Assembly: GCA_963921355.3 (NCBI GenBank) | Contig: OZ001190.1 | Coordinates: forward strand, 4,464,001 to 4,528,000 | Reading direction: 5' to 3' | DNA length: 64,000 nucleotides | DNA from: CAWUEZ02 sp963921355 | GTDB taxonomy: Bacteria > Pseudomonadota > Alphaproteobacteria > Thalassobaculales > Thalassobaculaceae | In this document: one piece after another, positions 57,340 through 64,000 of the stretch | How positions within the stretch are numbered: position 1 is the stretch's first letter | How the letters are laid out: every line of letters begins with the position of its first letter | Translations under genes and position numbers: made by a program | The notes under the pieces: generated by a model | Seen by the model: only the letters and a program-made list of their open reading frames with translations | Databases searched by the model: none | What the model was told of the DNA's origin: nothing

Positions 57340-59330
57340 ACATGCGCACCAAAATCATGGCCGGGTTCGCCGGCGTGATCGCCGTTTTCTCCATTGCCTC
57401 GGTGCTATCGTTCGTCAACCTGAAGGGCGTCGAGCACGATGTTCACCTCTATGCCGAAATCGTCGAGGAAGCGACCGGCGCAGCCCGCATCGAATCCGAA
57501 TTCGTGCGTCTCAATCTGCACGCACGCGAGTTCGCGGCGACCGGCGACGATGCTGAAGCGGCCCAGGCCGAAGAGATTGCGACCCACATCCGCGAGCTGA
57601 TTGCGGATGAGCGCCGCCATCATCTTCCCGATGAGCAGGCCGCCCGGATCGACCATATCGAGCACGATCTCGACGTGTACATGGAAGACTTCCACAAGGC
57701 CGTCGATCTTGAGCACGAATTCCTGAGCCTGATCGCTGAAAAGATGGAGCCGAGCGGCGAACGGATGGTGAAGGATCTGGACGCCATCCAGCACCACGCC
57801 GATGCGGAGAACAACATCGAGGCCCTGAAGCTTGCCGGCACCGTTCGCGAGCACGTTCTGCTGATGCGGCTCTATGCCAACATCCTGATCGGCCGCCACG
57901 ATGCCAGCTTCGCCGACAAGGTCGCACACGAGAAGAAAGAAGCGCAGGCCGCGCTCACCGCACTCGAGGCCACCCTCAACACGGCCGAGGAGCGGGCGCT
58001 GTTCGCTGAAACCACATCCCTTTTCGAGACCTATCGCGAGGTCCTGGCTAAGGTTCGTGCCGATGAGCGCGCGATCCGCGCGCTGGTCGACGGCGAGATG
58101 GCCGACCTGGCGCGCGACGCAAACGATAAAGTTCAGGCCTTCGAAGCGGCCGCCGCAGACCTCGAGCACAAACTCGAAGCCGAGATCATCAGCAGCCTGG
58201 AACTCACCGAGATCGAGATCATCGCCGCGAGCCTGATCAGTTTCGCTCTCGGGATCGGGCTAAGCGTGGTGCTGGGCAACGGTATCGCCCAACCGGTCTC
58301 CAGGCTGACAGCGGTGATGAAAGCACTCGCCGGGGGCGACAAGTCCATCGACGTTCCAGACACCGCGCGCAGCGACGAAGTTGGCGACATTGCGAATGCG
58401 GTTCTGGTCTTCAAGGAGAACATGATCCGCAACGACGCCATGGCCGCCGAGCAGGCAGCGGAGCAGGAACGCCGCATTCAGCGCGCCCAGGCCATCGACT
58501 CCATGACAGGTGCGTTCGACGACCGGATCCAGGGCATGCTCCAGACCGTGGCGACCGCCACCGAGCAGCTCGACCAGACGGCGCAGTCAATGAATGCCAT
58601 CGCCGAGCAGACCATAGAACAATCGACAACCGTTGCAGCGGCATCGGAGCAGGCAACCGCCAATGTCCGGACCGTCGCCGCGACCTCGGAGGAACTCGCC
58701 TCTTCGATCAACGAGATCAGCAACCAGGTCGGTGAGTCCTCCCGGATCGCGCAGGAGGCGGCGTCCCAGGCGGAGGCCACCAGCCACTCGGTTCACACGC
58801 TCGAAACCGCGGCCCAGCAGATCGGCAAAATTGTGAGCCTGATCAGCGACATCGCCGAGCAGACCAACCTGCTGGCCTTGAACGCCACGATCGAGGCGGC
58901 GCGGGCTGGCGATGCCGGTAAGGGCTTTGCCGTGGTGGCCACCGAGGTCAAGAGTCTGGCCGATCAGACCGGCAGGGCGACCGAGGAGATCTCCACCCAG
59001 ATCGGTGAGATCCAGCAGGAGACCAGCAACGCCGCAGGCGCCATCCGGAACATTGCCCAGACGGTGACACGGCTGAGCGAGATCTCGACGACCATCGCCT
59101 CGGCGGTTGACGAACAATCCGCGGCGACCCAGGAAATCGGCCGCAGCGTTCAGGAAGCCGCCACCGGCACCCAGGACGTCTCGGCCAACATCGTCGCGGT
59201 CAGTTCCGGCGCTCAGCAGACCGGTTCGGCGTCAAGCGAAGTCCGGGCCGCCGCCGGTCAGGTTTCCGAGCAGAGCGGGGATCTGGCACGGGTCATCGCC
59301 GAGTTCCTGGTCAACGTCCGGGCCGCCTGA
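57336..59330 (+). CDS. Methyl-accepting chemotaxis protein with helical sensor (second of pair)
   Basis: A 664-residue paralogue of the preceding receptor: TM1 about 7-28, sensor with FVRLNLHAREFAATGDDAE and RLYANILIGRHDAS, TM2 about 295-315, HAMP (GNGIAQPVSRLTAVMKALAGGD) and a highly conserved signalling tip (SLISDIAEQTNLLALNATIEAARAGDAGKGFAVVATEV). It ends FLVNVRAA, like its neighbour. It starts inside the stop of a 22-codon upstream ORF and has no ribosome site of its own. The pair arose by tandem duplication, with the sensors more diverged than the tips, suggesting related but different ligands. Confidence 0.9.
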   Translation: MNMRTKIMAGFAGVIAVFSIASVLSFVNLKGVEHDVHLYAEIVEEATGAARIESEFVRLNLHAREFAATGDDAEAAQAEEIATHIRELIADERRHHLPDEQAARIDHIEHDLDVYMEDFHKAVDLEHEFLSLIAEKMEPSGERMVKDLDAIQHHADAENNIEALKLAGTVREHVLLMRLYANILIGRHDASFADKVAHEKKEAQAALTALEATLNTAEERALFAETTSLFETYREVLAKVRADERAIRALVDGEMADLARDANDKVQAFEAAAADLEHKLEAEIISSLELTEIEIIAASLISFALGIGLSVVLGNGIAQPVSRLTAVMKALAGGDKSIDVPDTARSDEVGDIANAVLVFKENMIRNDAMAAEQAAEQERRIQRAQAIDSMTGAFDDRIQGMLQTVATATEQLDQTAQSMNAIAEQTIEQSTTVAAASEQATANVRTVAATSEELASSINEISNQVGESSRIAQEAASQAEATSHSVHTLETAAQQIGKIVSLISDIAEQTNLLALNATIEAARAGDAGKGFAVVATEVKSLADQTGRATEEISTQIGEIQQETSNAAGAIRNIAQTVTRLSEISTTIASAVDEQSAATQEIGRSVQEAATGTQDVSANIVAVSSGAQQTGSASSEVRAAAGQVSEQSGDLARVIAEFLVNVRAA

Positions 59331-59360
59331 CGCGTCCCGTATAACGCTCCGACACCCCCC

Positions 59361-59388
59361 AGCCGCGGCCATCGGGCCGCGGCTTTCC
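59361..59388 (+). terminator. Hairpin after the second chemoreceptor
   Basis: AGCCGCGGCC/GGCCGCGGCT with a four-base loop, then TTCCGTTG; the T-run is weak, so termination may be partial. It lies 30 bases after the stop codon. Confidence 0.6.
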
Positions 59389-59524
59389 GTTGTGCTCCAG
59401 TCGGTTGCGCCCGCAACCGACGCGTGCCGCAACACCGATGCCGCACCTGCGAAAAACCGTCTGGACTCGGCTTTCTTTCCGTCCCACGCTACCCGCTTCA
59501 CAATCTCCAACAAAGGAGGGGCTC

Positions 59525-61120
59525 ATGAACTGGGGACGCACGTTTGCGAAGACGGTGACCGCAGCGGCACTGGCCATTCCGCTGTCGAGCGGGTTGGCGG
59601 GGACGGCCGGCGCCGAGACCACGTTGCGCGTGGTGATGCACTCCGACCTGAAGATCGTCGACCCGATCTGGACGACGGCCTACATGTCTCGGAACTATGG
59701 ATACATGGTGTACGACACGTTGTTCGCCATGGATGCCGAGACCAATATCCATCCGCAGATGGTGGACAGCCACACCGTCAGCGATGACAAGCTGACCTAC
59801 ACCTTCACCCTGCGCGACGGCCTGAAATGGCATGACGGCGCCGCGGTGAAGTCGGAAGACGCGATCGCGTCGATCCAGCGTTGGGGCTCCAAGGACTCGA
59901 TGGGCCAGAAGCTCATGGAGTTCGTCAAGGAAATGAAGGTCGTCGACGACAAGACCTTCCAGTTCGTCCTGAACGAGCCTTATGGTCTGGTCCTGGCGTC
60001 CCTCGCCAAGCCGAGCTCGAACGTGCCGTTCATCATGCCGAAACGGGTGGCCGACACGCCGGCCAGCGAGCAGATCACCGACTACACGGGTTCCGGTCCG
60101 TTCGTCTTCAGCGCGGATGAGTGGAAGCCGGGCGACGTGGCGGTATTCGTGAAGAACGAGGACTATGTGCCGCGCAGCGAGACTGCCAGCTGGGGAGCCG
60201 GCGGCAAGGTCGTGAATGTCGACCGCGTCGAATGGGTCTCGATCAAGGATCACCAGACCGCGGTCAACGCCCTGATCGAGGGCGAAGTCGACTATCTCGA
60301 ATCCCCGCCGACCGACCTGCTGCCGCTGATGGAAGCCGAGGAAGCCGTGACAACGGAAATCCTCAATCCGCTCGGCAACCAGTTCATGTTCCGCCTGAAT
60401 CACCTGCACCCGCCGTTCAACGACGTGAAGGCGCGGCGCGCGGCGCTGGCGGCCATCAACCAGGTCGACTTCCTGCAGGCGGTGATCGGCAATCCCGACT
60501 ACTACCAGGAATGCCCGGCCATGTTCGTGTGCGGCACCTCGCTCGCCACGGACAAGGGCACCGAAATCGTCATGAAGTCGGACATCGACCTGGCGAAGAA
60601 GCTGCTGTCGGAGTCCAGCTATGACGGCACGCCGATCGTGGTGATGCAGTCGACCGATGTCGACGTGCTGAACAACCTCGGTCCGGTGGCCGCCGACAAG
60701 CTGAAGCGGGCCGGCTTTAACGTCGACCTGCAGGCGATGGACTGGCAGACCCTGGTGGCCCGGCGCGCGAAGAAAGAAGTGCCGAGCGAAGGGGGCTGGA
60801 ACGTCTTCATGACCTCCTGGACCGCCGCCGACATCCTGAATCCGATCATGGCGGCCGGCTACAACGCCGGAGGTGACAAGGCGTGGTTCGGCTGGCCGGA
60901 CGATGCCGAGATGGAGAAGCTGCGGGACCGCTTCGCGCGGGAAACCAACGCCGATGAGCAGAAGCTGATCGCCGAGGCCATCCAGGTGCGGGCGATGGAG
61001 ATCGTCACCCACGCCCATGGCGGCCAGTGGTACCGGCCGGCGGCATGGCGCGGCGACAAGGTCTCCGGCGTCCTCGGCGGACCGTTCCCGGTCTTCTGGG
61101 GCCTGACGAAGGCGGAATAA
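59525..61120 (+). CDS. Dipeptide/oligopeptide-type ABC transporter binding protein
   Basis: A 531-residue periplasmic binding protein of the SBP_bac_5 (DppA/OppA) family. Signal peptide about 1-30 (AAALAIPLSSGLAGTAGA). The mature protein has TLRVVMHSDLKIVDPIWTTAYMSRN, YTFTLRDGLKWHDGAAVKSEDAIASIQRW and a YTGSGPFVF lobe-crossing segment. Relatives bind peptides, glutathione or other oligomers. GGAGG precedes the ATG. Permease and ATPase genes follow in order, forming a complete importer operon. The closeness to two chemoreceptors suggests the same ligand class may be sensed. Confidence 0.9.
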   Translation: MNWGRTFAKTVTAAALAIPLSSGLAGTAGAETTLRVVMHSDLKIVDPIWTTAYMSRNYGYMVYDTLFAMDAETNIHPQMVDSHTVSDDKLTYTFTLRDGLKWHDGAAVKSEDAIASIQRWGSKDSMGQKLMEFVKEMKVVDDKTFQFVLNEPYGLVLASLAKPSSNVPFIMPKRVADTPASEQITDYTGSGPFVFSADEWKPGDVAVFVKNEDYVPRSETASWGAGGKVVNVDRVEWVSIKDHQTAVNALIEGEVDYLESPPTDLLPLMEAEEAVTTEILNPLGNQFMFRLNHLHPPFNDVKARRAALAAINQVDFLQAVIGNPDYYQECPAMFVCGTSLATDKGTEIVMKSDIDLAKKLLSESSYDGTPIVVMQSTDVDVLNNLGPVAADKLKRAGFNVDLQAMDWQTLVARRAKKEVPSEGGWNVFMTSWTAADILNPIMAAGYNAGGDKAWFGWPDDAEMEKLRDRFARETNADEQKLIAEAIQVRAMEIVTHAHGGQWYRPAAWRGDKVSGVLGGPFPVFWGLTKAE

Positions 61121-61154
61121 CCGTCCTCCTGGAACCCTAGCGTTCGGAGACCGA

Positions 61155-62096
61155 ATGTTCGGTTTCGTTGTCAATCGGCTGATCGCCACCATCCCCGTCC
61201 TGGCGATGGTGGCGATCTTCGTGTTCCTCATGCTCCGGTTCGCGCCCGGCGATCCGGCGGCGGTGCTCGCCGGCGACAACGGCACTCCGCAGCAGATCGA
61301 GGAGATCCGCGAGACGCTGGGGCTCAACAAGCCGATCCTGATCCAGTTGGGGATCTGGGCCGGCAACCTGCTGCAGGGCGATTTCGGACAGTCCTATTTC
61401 TTCAAGAAGGATGTCAGCGAACTGATCCTGCTGCGGGTCGAACCGACCCTGGCGCTGGCCACTACGACCTTGATATTGACCATTGTGATCGCGGTCCCGA
61501 TCGGCGTGATCGCCGCCTACCGGCACGGGACGTGGATCGACCGGGCGGTGATGGCGTTCTCGGTCGCCGGGTTCTCGATCCCGGTCTTTGTGCTCGGCTA
61601 CATCCTGATCTACGTCTTCGCGATGGAGATCAAGCTGTTCCCGGTGCAGGGCTACAAACCGATCGGCGAAGGGTTCTGGCCGTTCATCCACCGCCTGATC
61701 CTGCCAAGCCTGACATTGAGCGTGATCTACATCGCCCTGATCGCGCGGATCACCCGGGCGAGCGTGCTCGAGGTCCTGACCGAGGATTACATCCGCACCG
61801 CCTATGCCAAGGGCCTGACCCCGCGGGCCGTGTTGATCAAGCACGCGCTGCGCAACGCCGCGGTGCCGATCGTCACGGTGATCGGCATCGGCATCGCCCT
61901 GCTGATCGGCGGCGTGGTCGTCACCGAGAGCGTCTACAACATCCCCGGCCTTGGCCGCCTCACGGTCGACGCCGTGCTGGGACGCGACTATCCGACGATC
62001 CAGGCGATCATCATCGTGTTCTCGTTCGTCTACGTGATCATCAATCTGGGCATTGATCTGACCTACAGCATGCTCGATCCGAGGATCCGCTATTGA
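61155..62096 (+). CDS. ABC transporter permease, DppB-type
   Basis: A 313-residue permease with about six transmembrane helices and the ABC permease EAA loop (RASVLEVLTEDYIRTAYAKGLTPRAVLIKHALRNA). The first permease domain of a peptide-type ABC importer: MFGFVVNRLIATIPVLAMVAIFVFLMLRFAPGDPA is a typical DppB N-terminus. It starts 34 bases after the binding protein gene. Its TGA overlaps the TTG start of the next gene. Confidence 0.92.
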   Translation: MFGFVVNRLIATIPVLAMVAIFVFLMLRFAPGDPAAVLAGDNGTPQQIEEIRETLGLNKPILIQLGIWAGNLLQGDFGQSYFFKKDVSELILLRVEPTLALATTTLILTIVIAVPIGVIAAYRHGTWIDRAVMAFSVAGFSIPVFVLGYILIYVFAMEIKLFPVQGYKPIGEGFWPFIHRLILPSLTLSVIYIALIARITRASVLEVLTEDYIRTAYAKGLTPRAVLIKHALRNAAVPIVTVIGIGIALLIGGVVVTESVYNIPGLGRLTVDAVLGRDYPTIQAIIIVFSFVYVIINLGIDLTYSMLDPRIRY

Positions 62097-63028
62097 CCGA
62101 CCGCACCGAAAATCTGGTCGATGGTGCGGCGGCGGCCGATGCCGCTGCCCGCAAGGCGACGGTCTGGGAAACCCTGGTGCGCAACCCGAGCGTGGTGTTC
62201 GGGGGCATCGTGCTCGGCCTGATGGTGCTGATGGCGATCTGTGCCCCGTTCCTCGGCACCATGGATCCGACCGAGATCGATCCGGCCTGGCGCAACGAGA
62301 AGCCGGGCACCGAACATCTGAAGGTCTTTCGGGATGGCACCGAGGCCGAGTGGACCTATCGGATGGGGACCGACACGCTTGGCCGTGACACGTACAGCCG
62401 GGTGATCTACGGCACCCAGGTGTCGCTGGCGGTGGGTCTGATCGTCGCCATCCTGTCCCTGGCCATCGGCCTTGTGATCGGCCTGGTCTCCGGCTACATC
62501 CGCTGGCTCGACGCCATCGTCATGCGGGTCATGGACGGGCTGATGGCGATCCCCGGGATCCTGCTGGCCATCGCGCTGGTTTCGCTGGCCGATGCCGGGC
62601 TGATGACGGTGATTCTGGCGATCACGATACCCGAAATCCCCAGGGTCGTTCGGCTGGTCCGCTCGATCGTGCTGTCGATCCGCGAAGAACCCTATGTCGA
62701 GGCGGCGATCTCGGTCGGGACGCGCCTGCCGCTGATCCTGATCCGCCACGTGCTGCCGAACACCATCGCGCCGCTGATCGTTCAGGGCACCTACATCTGC
62801 GCCTCAGCGATCCTGGTCGAGGCGATCCTCAGCTTCCTCGGGGTCGGCATCCCGCCGGAAACCCCGACCTGGGGCAACATCATGGCCGAGGGTCGGGTGC
62901 TGTTCCGAGTGTTCCCGCACAACATCCTGTTCCCGGGCATTTTCCTCGCCATCACCGTCCTGGCGGTGAACATGCTCGGTGACGGGCTGCGGGACACCCT
63001 CGATCCGCGCATGCGCAAGCGGTTCTAG
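62093..63028 (+). CDS. ABC transporter permease, DppC-type
   Basis: A 311-residue second permease. N-terminal cytoplasmic stretch, TM1 about 35-58, then GTDTLGRDTYSRVIYGTQVSLAVGLI, characteristic of DppC/OppC, and the EAA loop (EEPYVEAAISVGTRLPLILIRHVLPN). The start is TTG at 62093, overlapping the preceding stop (TTGA), so translation is coupled. Pairs with the DppB-type subunit to form the membrane channel. Confidence 0.92.
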   Translation: MTDRTENLVDGAAAADAAARKATVWETLVRNPSVVFGGIVLGLMVLMAICAPFLGTMDPTEIDPAWRNEKPGTEHLKVFRDGTEAEWTYRMGTDTLGRDTYSRVIYGTQVSLAVGLIVAILSLAIGLVIGLVSGYIRWLDAIVMRVMDGLMAIPGILLAIALVSLADAGLMTVILAITIPEIPRVVRLVRSIVLSIREEPYVEAAISVGTRLPLILIRHVLPNTIAPLIVQGTYICASAILVEAILSFLGVGIPPETPTWGNIMAEGRVLFRVFPHNILFPGIFLAITVLAVNMLGDGLRDTLDPRMRKRF

Positions 63029-63030
63029 CG

Positions 63031-64000
63031 ATGACTGATACCGCATCCGGTACGTCGATCCTGGAGATCGACAACCTGACGGTCGACCTGCCCGAGGGCA
63101 CCGACCGCCGGCATGCCGTCGACGGGGTCAGCATCTCCGTCGGCCCCCGCGAGATTGTCTGTCTGGTGGGCGAGTCCGGGTCCGGCAAGTCGGTGACGGC
63201 GTTCAGCGTCATGGGCCTGCTGCCCAAGGGCCAGCTGACGCCGAGCGGCGGTGCCATCCGGCTGATGGGCGAGGACATGCTGACCGCCAGCGAAGAGCGC
63301 CTGCGCGACCTGCGCGGGGCCCGCATGTCGATGATCTTCCAGGAACCGATGACCGCCCTGAACCCGGTCATGACCTGCGGCGACCAGATCGAGGAGGTCC
63401 TGAAGACCCACACCGATCTCGACCCGCAGACCCGCCAGAAGAAGATCCTCGATATCCTCGAAGACGTGCAGTTGCCGGACCCGCCGCGCATGGCGGCCTC
63501 CTATCCGCACCAGCTGTCGGGCGGCCAGCGCCAGCGCATCATGATTGCCATGGCCCTGGTACTGGAGCCCGTGCTGCTGATCGCCGACGAGCCGACCACC
63601 GCCCTCGACGTCACCACCCAGGAACAGATCCTCAAGCTGATCAAGGACATCCAGCGCAACCACGAGACCGCCGTCCTGTTCATCACCCACGATTTCGGCG
63701 TGGTGGCGGAGATCGCCGACCGCGTCGCTGTCATGCAATGGGGCAAGGTGGTGGAACAGGGCCCCTCCGCCGACGTGCTGCGCCGACCGCGCGAACCCTA
63801 TACGCGGATGCTGATCGGCGCGGTGCCGAGCTTCACGCCGCATGGCCGACCGCGGCGCGCCGAAGCCGCCGTGGTGCTGGCCACCGACAAACTCTCGAAA
63901 ACCTATGGCGGCGGCGGGTTCTTCCAGAAGGCGCGGCCGGTGCGGGCCGCCAACGATGTCACGGTCGAGATCCGCCGGGGCGAAACCCTGGGCATCGTCG
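63031..64000 (+). CDS. ABC transporter ATPase, fused DppD-DppF type (partial)
   Basis: The gene runs off the right edge after 323 codons. The first ATPase domain has Walker A (GESGSGKS, about residue 49), the ABC signature (LSGGQRQR), Walker B (LLIADEPTTALD) and the H-loop (ITHDFG). A second domain begins near residue 280 (LSKTYGGGGFF ... VRAANDVTVEIRRGETLGIV), so this is one polypeptide with two nucleotide-binding domains, as in GsiA/YejF. It starts three bases after the DppC stop. It energises the peptide importer encoded upstream. Confidence 0.92.
   Translation, partial: MTDTASGTSILEIDNLTVDLPEGTDRRHAVDGVSISVGPREIVCLVGESGSGKSVTAFSVMGLLPKGQLTPSGGAIRLMGEDMLTASEERLRDLRGARMSMIFQEPMTALNPVMTCGDQIEEVLKTHTDLDPQTRQKKILDILEDVQLPDPPRMAASYPHQLSGGQRQRIMIAMALVLEPVLLIADEPTTALDVTTQEQILKLIKDIQRNHETAVLFITHDFGVVAEIADRVAVMQWGKVVEQGPSADVLRRPREPYTRMLIGAVPSFTPHGRPRRAEAAVVLATDKLSKTYGGGGFFQKARPVRAANDVTVEIRRGETLGIV

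Noticed and set aside
1..64000. tRNA, rRNA, CRISPR arrays, prophage or insertion-sequence genes
   Set aside because: None were seen on reading; intergenic repeats are palindromic elements with no spacer-repeat periodicity and no transposase.

Overview
The window is a GC-rich stretch of a chromosome from a motile, probably marine or aquatic alphaproteobacterium, most likely a member of Rhodospirillales in the broad sense. This is inferred from gene content and layout: hisZ next to purA, rpoH-rluD beside serA-serC, TRAP/TAXI and tripartite tricarboxylate (TTT) transporters, an MttB-family methyltransferase, DUF1217 and FliL flagellar genes, and REP/MITE-like palindromes in many gaps. No rRNA, tRNA, CRISPR array, prophage or IS transposase was seen.

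Layout. 0-12 kb: tail of a CoxL-type molybdenum hydroxylase, cysQ, threonine aldolase, an MttB-family methyltransferase, an acyl-CoA dehydrogenase, a candidate small RNA (about 7216-7306), an enolase-superfamily epimerase (DgcA-like) with a methyltransferase, fliL, and a gamma-glutamyltransferase. 12-24 kb: an 834-residue flagellar-type DUF1217 protein, aspartate dehydrogenase, a TTT transporter locus with several disabling lesions, dgcN (DUF1611), an IlvD/Edd dehydratase and a DUF3237 gene. 24-34 kb: a TAXI-TRAP transporter, an amidohydrolase, a short flagellin behind a near-perfect sigma-54 promoter, an isochorismatase-fold hydrolase, a NUDIX gene, a UxaA-type dehydratase and a divergent MarR-GNAT fusion regulator. 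33-40 kb: a DMT exporter/SDR/PLP-dehydratase operon and a beta-oxidation-like operon (SDR, acyl-CoA dehydrogenase, 3-hydroxyacyl-CoA dehydrogenase). 40-54 kb: housekeeping genes (hisZ, purA, rpoH, rluD, serA, serC) interrupted by two phosphate transporters and a tail-anchored pseudokinase locus. 54-64 kb: two tandem paralogous chemoreceptors followed by a dipeptide-type ABC transporter that runs off the right edge.

Themes. Much of the content serves uptake and oxidation of small carboxylates, peptides and amino acids: TTT, TRAP and Dpp transporters; DgcN/DgcA for D-glutamate; gamma-glutamyltransferase; aspartate dehydrogenase; threonine aldolase; threonine/serine dehydratase. The chemoreceptors beside the Dpp-type transporter suggest coupled sensing and uptake.

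Most notable. (1) A candidate small RNA with two hairpin loops that both carry CUUCC, an anti-Shine-Dalgarno-like sequence. (2) A pseudokinase with a C-terminal membrane anchor, plus small partner genes of unknown function. (3) An 834-residue DUF1217 protein with no Cys, His, Trp or internal Met. (4) A scatter of one-base frameshifts at short homopolymers in tctC, tctA, flagellin and the phosphate permease. Four of the lesions fall in the TTT locus. They are either real decay or consensus errors, and reads are needed to decide. (5) Two families of palindromic intergenic repeats, some of which supply the stop codons of neighbouring genes.
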